Shown: one piece after another, positions 6,463-13,198 of the stretch
How the letters are laid out: each line of letters starts with the position of its first letter
How positions within the stretch are numbered: position 1 is the stretch's first letter
DNA from: Planctomycetaceae bacterium
GTDB lineage: Bacteria; Planctomycetota; Planctomycetia; Pirellulales; Pirellulaceae
Assembly (NCBI GenBank): GCA_012965455.1
Contig: DTSG01000204.1
Coordinates: 1-13,198, forward strand
DNA: 13,198 bases
Direction: 5' to 3'
Notes under the pieces: generated by a model
The model's input: only the letters and a program-made list of their open reading frames with translations
What the model was told of the DNA's origin: nothing
The model's database searches: none
Program-made: the position numbers and the translations under genes

Positions 6463-9201
6463 CTATCGTGGACTCACTGCACGAAGAGGTGTCCGGACAT
6501 TTTCTAGTGCCCGCTGCATCCGTTGCACCTGTTGTAGGCGAGGTTCGCCATACTGATTACGAAATTCCCCGGGGTCGTTTCTGAGGTCATACAGTTCTTT
6601 TCCTGAATCACCCCAGTCCGCATATCGCCAGCGATCAACGCGTACGGACAGACCTAATTCCCCAGCGCCTCGAGTTACCACCGTATATGCCTGCCGTTTT
6701 CCCGGTAGTGAGGGATCCTCAAACAAAAGTTCCAACGAAGTCCCTTGGACGTAATTTGGAATGGTAATATCACAAAGGCTACAGAGGGTAGGCAGCAGGT
6801 CCACCAATTCGACTAGGCCCTCAGTGGAACTGCCAGCGGTGGTACGTCCCGGAACATGAACGATCAGGGGTACTCGCGCGCACTCCTCAAACAAGGTCAC
6901 CTTTCCCCACAAGAAATGCTCTCCCAAATGATAACCGTGATCGGACATGACAATGACAATCGTGTCTTCCCACAACTCCTGCTCATCCAGCGCGTTCCAC
7001 AGTAGACCGATTTGTGCGTCGATAAACGTAATGCAAGCGTGGTAAGCCTGCATGTAGTCCCGCCGTAATTTCATGTTTTCAACACCACGCTCGAAGCCGA
7101 ATGCTTCATATCGGTGTACCAGTGCCCGTGGCGGAATATCATCAAGATCATCAAGCGGAACGGGTTGAACCGGGATTTTATCCGCCGGATACATGTCAAA
7201 ATATTTTTGAGGAGCCCAAAAAGGAACATGAGGTTTGTGAATTCCACAGGTAATGAAAAAAGGCTTATCACCATGGGTCTGCTCATTAATCCATTTTGCG
7301 ACCTGACGTACGTTCTTGCCATCGCGGTGCTGAGCGTCTGTCATATCAGTTGGACCGTATCCCGGAGGTGACTGCCCACCCACAGCAACTCGATTTTCCT
7401 TCAGGGTAGCACGCCATGCTTTTTGGTTTTCAGGCAAATCAATGGAGCCATGTTCTTTCTCGAAAGCATCCTGTATCGGCTTTAAGACCGGATTCCACGA
7501 ATTTTGAAACTGATGATATTCATGCCAAGCGGTGTCGCCGTGATCGAGTCTCCCATGAAACACCTTTCCTACTCCGCCGGTCCAGTAACCATTTTCCTTA
7601 AACAGTTGGGGCAAGGATTTTAATTCTGGGCGGACATTGCGGATATCACTCTTGTTATCCAAAATGCCGGTGGCTTCAGGATAAACGCCACTGAGAAACG
7701 ATGCACGTGAGGGACCACAGACCGGATACTGACAGTAGGCTCGATTAAACGTCATACCACGCGTCGCCAATGCTTCCAGCGATGGGGTCTTGATGTGTTG
7801 GTAGCCGGAGGTCGTGACATGCCGATTCAGATCGTCGCAAATTACCAAGAGCACATTCGGAGTGCCGGAACGTCGCTGCGTGCTGACTGGCATAGGCTTA
7901 GTCTTTGATGTTCGTTGTTCTCGCAAAGTCGGCGGACACGTCTTTCGCCAGGCTATGAATTGATCCTGTAATTGCTGGAATTTTTCGGGGTGCATTTCTT
8001 TCAGGTCATGTTCTTCACCGATATCGTCTGCGAGATTATAAAGGCCGATCGTATCGCTGCGCACCACCAATTTCCAATCTCCATTGCGGATGGCATAGCG
8101 TCCCTCATCACCATCCCAATAAAGGTACTCATGAAGTTGCTCTACTGTTTCACCCTTAAGCAGCGGTAGCAGGCTCTTACCATCCAGCTTTCGATTAGCG
8201 GGAACGGTAATGCCAGCAGCTTGGCAAATGGTCGGGAATAGATCGAGAGCAATCACCGGTGTGTCGATCACTTTTCCAGCTTCCACTTCCGCCGGCCAAC
8301 TCACCATAAACGGCACTCGAATGCCGCCCTCATAGGTGGACTGCTTAAAATCCCGCAGTTTGCCATTGTTAGCGAAGACTTTTTTACTTCCACCGTTATC
8401 AGACATAAACAGAACGATGGTATTCTGGGTTAGTCCCTGGGATTCCAATTCATCAAGAACGACGCCCACGGCTTGATCCATGCGATCCAGCATGGCCAAA
8501 TAGATATTCCGTTCGGGGTTATCGTTGCGGTACCTTTCGATATCTTCCTGAGGGGCCTGTAGCGGCCAATGAACTGCATTAAACGGCAAGTAGCAAAAGA
8601 ACGGTTCATCGTGATGCCGCCTGATAAATGCGGCTGCTTCACGGCCAAGATTATCTGTCAGGTAACCCGTGTCATCAATACGGTCCCAGTTACGCCACAT
8701 GCCGTTGTGTTGATCATCCGCTTTGAGTTCAAAGTAGTCATGTGCCCCGTGCCCGAGAAATCCATAGAATTCATCAAATCCGCGACTGAGCGGGTGATAT
8801 GGTTTTTCCAGTCCTAAGTGCCATTTTCCAAACACTCCTGTCTTGTAGCCAGCGGTTTTCAGGAGCGTCGCAAGTGTCATTTCAGACAACGGCAAACCGA
8901 TGCGCGAATCGCCACCACTATAAAACCCAAAACGCTGTTGATACCGTCCCGTTATCAGTCCAGCTCGTGACGGTGCACAAACATATGCCGACGCATAGCC
9001 GTTAGAAAAGCGGGTTCCGGTCTTGGAAATTCGATCTAGGTTAGCCGTGGTGACTTCCGCGGGATGATCATAGGCGCTGATATCACCGTAACCCTGGTCA
9101 TCGGAGACAATTAAAACAATATTCGGCTTAGCGGCTGCATTGGCGAGACTCGTAAAAAGGCTGACGGCAACTAGTTGGCACAACAAAAACTTAGATAGCA
9201 T
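6463..9201 (-). CDS. Exported fusion of two complete Cys-type sulfatases
   Basis: One 912-residue frame encodes two full sulfatase domains behind one Sec signal peptide (about 1-22, ending SLANA-AAKP). Domain 1 (about 25-420) is arylsulfatase A-like: D34-D35, CAPSR at 75-79 (formylglycine at Cys75), GKWH at 125-128, H211, SDNGG at 267-271 and K286. A basic, Pro/Ser/Thr-containing linker follows (about 425-446). Domain 2 (about 447-905) resembles iduronate-2-sulfatase-type enzymes: CDDLNR at 455-460 (D456-D457), CGPSR at 495-499 (formylglycine at Cys495), GKVFH at 545-549, GIHKPH at 653-658, SDHGYHLGEH at 753-762 and K767 in WGKVTLFEE. Both active sites look intact. The domains belong to different sulfatase subfamilies, so this is a fusion of unlike enzymes, not a simple tandem duplication. 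Two sulfate esters on one polymer could be removed by one protein. The start lies 31 bp after DUF1501, with no clear ribosome binding site, and the gene is last in its operon, ending at the stem-loop. Confidence 0.95.
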   Translation of the reverse strand: MLSKFLLCQLVAVSLFTSLANAAAKPNIVLIVSDDQGYGDISAYDHPAEVTTANLDRISKTGTRFSNGYASAYVCAPSRAGLITGRYQQRFGFYSGGDSRIGLPLSEMTLATLLKTAGYKTGVFGKWHLGLEKPYHPLSRGFDEFYGFLGHGAHDYFELKADDQHNGMWRNWDRIDDTGYLTDNLGREAAAFIRRHHDEPFFCYLPFNAVHWPLQAPQEDIERYRNDNPERNIYLAMLDRMDQAVGVVLDELESQGLTQNTIVLFMSDNGGSKKVFANNGKLRDFKQSTYEGGIRVPFMVSWPAEVEAGKVIDTPVIALDLFPTICQAAGITVPANRKLDGKSLLPLLKGETVEQLHEYLYWDGDEGRYAIRNGDWKLVVRSDTIGLYNLADDIGEEHDLKEMHPEKFQQLQDQFIAWRKTCPPTLREQRTSKTKPMPVSTQRRSGTPNVLLVICDDLNRHVTTSGYQHIKTPSLEALATRGMTFNRAYCQYPVCGPSRASFLSGVYPEATGILDNKSDIRNVRPELKSLPQLFKENGYWTGGVGKVFHGRLDHGDTAWHEYHQFQNSWNPVLKPIQDAFEKEHGSIDLPENQKAWRATLKENRVAVGGQSPPGYGPTDMTDAQHRDGKNVRQVAKWINEQTHGDKPFFITCGIHKPHVPFWAPQKYFDMYPADKIPVQPVPLDDLDDIPPRALVHRYEAFGFERGVENMKLRRDYMQAYHACITFIDAQIGLLWNALDEQELWEDTIVIVMSDHGYHLGEHFLWGKVTLFEECARVPLIVHVPGRTTAGSSTEGLVELVDLLPTLCSLCDITIPNYVQGTSLELLFEDPSLPGKRQAYTVVTRGAGELGLSVRVDRWRYADWGDSGKELYDLRNDPGEFRNQYGEPRLQQVQRMQRALENVRTPLRAVSPR

Positions 9202-9232
9202 AATTTAAAATCTTAGAAAAAAGGGTTGTAAG

Positions 9233-10738
9233 TCAGGCGAGTATATCGGAAATCACATGCCCATGCACATCGGTCAAACGGAAATCCCGTCCTTGATAAC
9301 GATAGGTCAGGCGATGATGGTTGATTCCCAGCAGGTGCAGGATCGTTGCATTCAAATCATGAATATGCATGGTTCCAGGCGTCCAGTGGTCCACGTCCGG
9401 CTGGGGTGATAAGGGTTGTCCATCGGAGTCGGCGATATTGTATCCATAGTCGTCGGTTCTTCCGTAAGTGATTCCCGGTTTGACGCCTCCGCCGGCCATC
9501 CAAGTGGTAAAGCACCTAGGGTGATGATCACGACCGTAGTTTACGCGTGTTAATTTACCTTGGCAATATGGCGTTCGACCGAATTCGCCGCCCCAAACTA
9601 CCAGAGTTTCTTCCAGCATCCCCCGCTGCTTGAGATCTTTGATCAACGCCGCGGTTGCCTGATCAATATCTTTACACTGGGAACTATGCTCACCGGCGAG
9701 GTTCCCATGGGCATCCCAACCACGGTGAAATATCTGAATGTTACGTACATTCCGTTCAGCCAACCGTCGGGCTGTTAAGCAGCAGGCTGCAAAGGTCCCG
9801 GGTGTATTAACATCATCGCCATAAAGATCGAGGGTGTCCTTCGTTTCGTCCGAAAAATCCACCAGTTCGGGAACGGATGTTTGCATTCGAAAAGCCATTT
9901 CATGCTGTCGAATACGTGACAAGATCTCTGGGTCCCCAAACTCATTTGCCTGCTGTTGATTGATGGCTGCCAAGGCATCCAGTTGCGCTCGTCGGTCTGC
10001 CGAACTAACGCCGTCAGGTTTGCTCAGAAATAGTACCGGATCCCCCTGGCTGCGCATCAGGATTCCCTGATGATCAGATGATAGAAATCCGGGCCCCCAT
10101 AGGCGATTAAACAAACTCTGTTCAGGAAATCGGGTACGGGCATGCATCACGACATAATGCGGTAGATTTTCATTTGCTGAGCCTAGTCCGTAACTTAGCC
10201 ACGCGCCCAGACTCGGCCGACCGGGAGTTTGGGATCCCGTTTGGATGTAGGTAATCGCCGGATCATGATTAATCGCTTCGGTAAACGTGCTGTGTACTAC
10301 GCAGAGTTCTTTGGCAACTGTGGCCGTATGCGGCAACAATTCACTACACCACAAGCCGTCCGCTTGATTGTCCTGCTTGGTGAACTTATACCGACTCGGC
10401 GCCAGCGGAAACCCACTCTTCTGATTCGCCGTCATTCCCGTTACCCGTTGGCCATCCCGCACCTCATCCGGCAATTGTTCGCCGAATAGCTCGCCCAGTT
10501 TGGGTTTGTAATCCCACAGGTCTATATGGCTTGGCCCACCACTCATGAATAAGTAAATGACCCTCTTCGCTTTGGGGGTGTGATGGGGAAGTCCCCGCTG
10601 CGGTTCGGCTGCCGTACCGAATTCAGTTTGTATCAGACCCGCCATCGCAGCCGTACCGAGACCCAGAGCAGATTTACCAAAGAGTTGCCTGCGGGTCAGC
10701 AACAGTTCGTGTTCACGCATAGGATGCACGGTGTTCAT
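9233..10738 (-). CDS. DUF1501 family protein, Tat-exported
   Basis: The 501-residue protein has a twin-arginine signal: TRRQLFGK at 15-22 followed by the hydrophobic stretch SALGLGTAAMAGL. It would therefore be folded, perhaps with a metal, before export. DUF1501 is placed in the alkaline phosphatase/sulfatase superfamily, and the expected family signatures are visible: FMSGGPSHIDLWDYKP (64-79), WDAHGN (341-346), WGGEFGRTP (382-390), GRDHHPRCFTTWMAGGG (402-418) and the C-terminal HIHDLNATILHLLGI (458-472), with Asp/His residues in the places where metals bind in the superfamily. No formylglycine CxPxR site is seen, so it is not an ordinary sulfatase. Met7 (10720) is an alternative start that keeps the Tat signal. 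It lies 36 bp after a DUF1553 gene and 31 bp before the double sulfatase, so the three are probably co-transcribed. DUF1501 beside DUF1553 is a recurrent planctomycete pairing, but its reaction is unknown. Confidence 0.93.
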   Translation of the reverse strand: MNTVHPMREHELLLTRRQLFGKSALGLGTAAMAGLIQTEFGTAAEPQRGLPHHTPKAKRVIYLFMSGGPSHIDLWDYKPKLGELFGEQLPDEVRDGQRVTGMTANQKSGFPLAPSRYKFTKQDNQADGLWCSELLPHTATVAKELCVVHSTFTEAINHDPAITYIQTGSQTPGRPSLGAWLSYGLGSANENLPHYVVMHARTRFPEQSLFNRLWGPGFLSSDHQGILMRSQGDPVLFLSKPDGVSSADRRAQLDALAAINQQQANEFGDPEILSRIRQHEMAFRMQTSVPELVDFSDETKDTLDLYGDDVNTPGTFAACCLTARRLAERNVRNIQIFHRGWDAHGNLAGEHSSQCKDIDQATAALIKDLKQRGMLEETLVVWGGEFGRTPYCQGKLTRVNYGRDHHPRCFTTWMAGGGVKPGITYGRTDDYGYNIADSDGQPLSPQPDVDHWTPGTMHIHDLNATILHLLGINHHRLTYRYQGRDFRLTDVHGHVISDILA

Positions 10739-10774
10739 CGTATAATTATTTCGATTTAGGTTCGTGGTGTATGA

Positions 10775-13198
10775 TTAGTAAATCAATATTGCTGGGTCAC
10801 TCGCTAAAATAGTGACCGCAATCAGCGTCCACACGGCGTGGTCCGTGGGGTCCAAGTCCTCATTTTGTTCAGCATCCCCAGTTGCCAGTAAAGCCCGAGC
10901 GTCATCTTCGCTCCCCGCGTAATGGGTGCGGAGGTTGTTTGCCAAATTCGCAATAGACTGTTGTTCTACCGCCGTTGCGTCCCGGCTGGCCAACAATTTA
11001 AACAACAGGTTAACTCGTGCCTGATCTGATTCCGCCTCGAGCAACAGTCGTTCTGCCAGAACTCGCCCCATTTCAACTCGCTGTGTTTCGTTGAGCAGCC
11101 CCAGAGACTGCAGTCCGGTATTTGTCCGTTGTCGCTGGACGCAACTAGATTCCCGATCCGGAGCATCAAATAACGTCATCATGGGATGGGGGCTGGTTCG
11201 TTTCCAGTAGACATACAGGCTGCGGCGGTACAGCAGCTCACCTTTATCACGTACGTATTGTTTGGTGTTGCTGCCCGGATGCGCCAAGGCTTTCCACATC
11301 CCGTCGGGTTGGTAAGGTTTTACCCCCGCACCACCCATGTGTGGACTCAACAACCCGCTTGCCCACAGTCCGATATCTCTGAGAACTTCTGCATCAAGAC
11401 GGTAGCTTGGCCCTCGTGCTAACAGTAGGTTAGTTGGGTCGTCTACGGATTCCCGCCAGGCCGATTCCTGCATAAAGGTACGACTATGAACCAGCAGACG
11501 GAGCATCTCTTTAAGGTCCCAATCGTTTTGTTGAAAATCAACAGCGAGCCAGTCGAGTAGTTCCGGATGGGTGGCTTGCTGTCCCTGCCGGCCGAAGTCC
11601 TCCGGCGTCCGCACCAGCGGATTGCCAAATACTCGGGCCCAAATCCGGTTTACGAGTACTCGCGTAACGACAGGATGCTCGGCTGCGGTTAGCCATTGTG
11701 CCAATCCCAATCGGTTACGAGGTGTGCCGCTCGCCATTTGGCCCATCACACTCAGGACGTCAGCTTGCAGCGGATCCCCTTGTGGGCGATCGTATTCACC
11801 ACGCTGAAGAACTCGGGTTTCACGCGGCTGGGGGAGGTCTTTGGTGACCAATGTTGTCGTAAAAGATTTTTTCGCTTCGTCCATTCGCCGCTGTAGATCT
11901 ACAGCCTGTTGATAAAGATCCAGTTTCGCAAAGGGGCTTGTTGCAGCAATCACTATCTCCAATTTTGAATCCCGCGAGCCAATTTCCCATTGCTTTAGCA
12001 ACGCCTCGGAAAAGCTGACTTCCGTTCCTATCAACTTGGCTGCTTGTGCGACAATTTCAGCCTGTTCCTTTTCAATTTGGTTCCATGCTTGCCATGCATT
12101 TTGATCTGCCGGTGCTTTAAGTATAGGTGGATAGGTATATGAATTTCCGTCCAGCGGACTTTCCGCCGTGCTGTTGAAGAACGCCATCAACTGATAGTAT
12201 TCCGTTTGCGTGATCGGATCATACTTGTGCGAATGGCAACGAGAGCAGGTAAGTGTCATTCCCAACAGGACTGTTCCCAGCGTTTCTGTACGGTCAAAAT
12301 TATTCTTTGCCTGAAATTCGGCAGCGATCGCCCCGCCTTCGGCGGTACTGGGATTGAGCCGTACAAATCCGGTTGCCACACGTTGGGCCAACGTAGGATC
12401 ATCCAGCAAGTCCCCCGCCAGTTGCCAGCGAATAAACTGATCCAATGGTAAATTGTCGTTCAGAGCACCCACCACCCAGTCTCGGTAAGGGTAAATGCCT
12501 CGTTGATTGTCCAAATGCAAACCATGCGTGTCTCCGTAGCGAACGGCATCTAGCCAATACCGCGCCTGATGCTCACCATAACGGGGATTGGCAAGCAACG
12601 TCTCGACAAGTTTAGAATAGGCTTGCGGACTGCCGTCACGGATATACGTATCTAAAACATCCAATTCCGGCGGAAGACCGGTCAGTACCAAAGAGACCCG
12701 TCGTGCCAGGGTCGCACGATCGGCTTGCGGAGCAAAGTCCACCTTAGAGGACTTGAATCCATCCTTAACGAAAGCATCAATCATTTCACTACGGTTGGCG
12801 CGGCGGTTGGATTTGGGAAGGACTTTGATCGGGGTCTTGAATGCCCAGTGCTTTGCGTAGACGCCCCCTTCTTTTAACCATCGGGTAAGCAATTCGCGCT
12901 CTACCGCCGTCAGTTGTTTTTGCGCATCAGCTGGAGGCATCGGTTCATCTTCTGAGTGTAACCGCGACAACAGGACACTATTCTTGGGCCGCGTCTGATC
13001 GATGGCTCGATACCCGCCGCGATCAGCAGTCGCCGTGGCTTCGCTGTCGAGTCGGATCAAATCTGGATCGTGTGAATCTGGACCATGACAAATAAAGCAT
13101 TTATTTGAAAGGATTGGCAATACATCGCGGGAAAAACTAACTGGTTTGGAAGGAGCAACCGCCGCGACCGATTGCGGCAGACTGGCCAAGTAAAAAAC
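10775..13198 (-). CDS. PSCyt1-DUF1549-DUF1553 (PSD1) exported cytochrome-type protein; 5' end outside the window
   Basis: The frame is open to the right edge. A TTG at 13189 could serve as start, but the codons before it are also open and continue a hydrophobic run (VFYLASLPQSVAAVA), so the true start and most of the signal peptide lie beyond the window. Numbering from the TTG (804 residues), the haem-c motif CFICH is at 31-35 with MPP (Met84) as possible axial ligand. DUF1549 covers about 133-345, with a second motif CSRCH at 315-319. A charged helical linker lies at about 365-445. DUF1553 covers about 485-760, including RLDAEVLRD (597-605) and the Arg/Asn-rich run ESSCVQRQRTNTGLQSLG (680-697). 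It ends without the levanase-like tail of its paralogue at the left edge. The protein would be a periplasmic mono- or dihaem cytochrome-like protein of unknown reaction. It is the first gene in view of the DUF1553-DUF1501-sulfatase operon. Confidence 0.92.
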   Translation of the reverse strand, partial: VFYLASLPQSVAAVAPSKPVSFSRDVLPILSNKCFICHGPDSHDPDLIRLDSEATATADRGGYRAIDQTRPKNSVLLSRLHSEDEPMPPADAQKQLTAVERELLTRWLKEGGVYAKHWAFKTPIKVLPKSNRRANRSEMIDAFVKDGFKSSKVDFAPQADRATLARRVSLVLTGLPPELDVLDTYIRDGSPQAYSKLVETLLANPRYGEHQARYWLDAVRYGDTHGLHLDNQRGIYPYRDWVVGALNDNLPLDQFIRWQLAGDLLDDPTLAQRVATGFVRLNPSTAEGGAIAAEFQAKNNFDRTETLGTVLLGMTLTCSRCHSHKYDPITQTEYYQLMAFFNSTAESPLDGNSYTYPPILKAPADQNAWQAWNQIEKEQAEIVAQAAKLIGTEVSFSEALLKQWEIGSRDSKLEIVIAATSPFAKLDLYQQAVDLQRRMDEAKKSFTTTLVTKDLPQPRETRVLQRGEYDRPQGDPLQADVLSVMGQMASGTPRNRLGLAQWLTAAEHPVVTRVLVNRIWARVFGNPLVRTPEDFGRQGQQATHPELLDWLAVDFQQNDWDLKEMLRLLVHSRTFMQESAWRESVDDPTNLLLARGPSYRLDAEVLRDIGLWASGLLSPHMGGAGVKPYQPDGMWKALAHPGSNTKQYVRDKGELLYRRSLYVYWKRTSPHPMMTLFDAPDRESSCVQRQRTNTGLQSLGLLNETQRVEMGRVLAERLLLEAESDQARVNLLFKLLASRDATAVEQQSIANLANNLRTHYAGSEDDARALLATGDAEQNEDLDPTDHAVWTLIAVTILASDPAILIY

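Noticed and set aside
6463..9201. Possibility that the double sulfatase is two genes merged by an annotation error
   Set aside because: The two domains are in one frame with no stop between them, and the second domain lacks its own signal peptide or obvious start; kept as one gene, with the sequencing-error caveat noted in the finding.
13187..13189. TTG as the start codon of the right DUF1553 gene
   Set aside because: The frame is open upstream to the edge and the upstream codons extend a hydrophobic signal-peptide-like run, so the start is most likely outside the window.

Overview
The window looks like chromosomal DNA from a planctomycete, most likely a marine member of the Pirellulaceae or a relative. 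The evidence is the gene content: two cytochrome-c/DUF1549/DUF1553 proteins (the PSCyt1-PSCyt2-PSD1 architecture that is hugely expanded in Planctomycetes), a Tat-exported DUF1501 protein, and several exported sulfatases. Base composition is roughly balanced. Start sites mostly lack a clear Shine-Dalgarno sequence. The placement rests on gene content alone.

Layout, left to right. At 1-2521 (minus) is a DUF1553 protein that leaves the window at its C-terminus, just as it enters a levanase-like (GH32-type) N-terminal domain. At 2588-5077 (minus) is an exported sulfatase with an extra beta-rich region and two C-terminal EF-hands. A 227-bp divergent intergenic region follows at 5078-5304. At 5305-6426 (plus) is an exported aldose 1-epimerase (galM). 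A 9-bp perfect stem-loop at 6424-6451 sits between converging genes. At 6463-9201 (minus) is one polypeptide holding two complete sulfatase domains. At 9233-10738 (minus) is the DUF1501 protein. At 10775-13198 (minus) is a second DUF1553 protein whose N-terminus lies beyond the right edge.

There are two minus-strand transcription groups. The right-hand one reads DUF1553 -> DUF1501 -> double sulfatase, with gaps of only 36 and 31 bp, and ends at the stem-loop. The left-hand one reads sulfatase-EF -> DUF1553-levanase with a 66-bp gap, and is divergent from galM. All six proteins carry, or appear to carry, export signals, so they would act in the periplasm or outside the cell. The simplest reading is an accessory locus for a sulfated polysaccharide: three sulfatase active sites remove sulfate, the mutarotase interconverts anomers of released sugar, and the cytochrome-type DUF1553 and DUF1501 proteins have an unknown role. 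Substrate, redox partner and the function of DUF1501/DUF1553 cannot be read from the sequence.

The most unusual items are the two-headed sulfatase, the DUF1553 protein that appears to carry a levanase-type domain, and the sulfatase with an unassigned beta-rich domain plus EF-hands. No RNA genes, insertion sequences, CRISPR arrays or clear signs of recent transfer were seen. No stretch over 300 bp lacks a gene.
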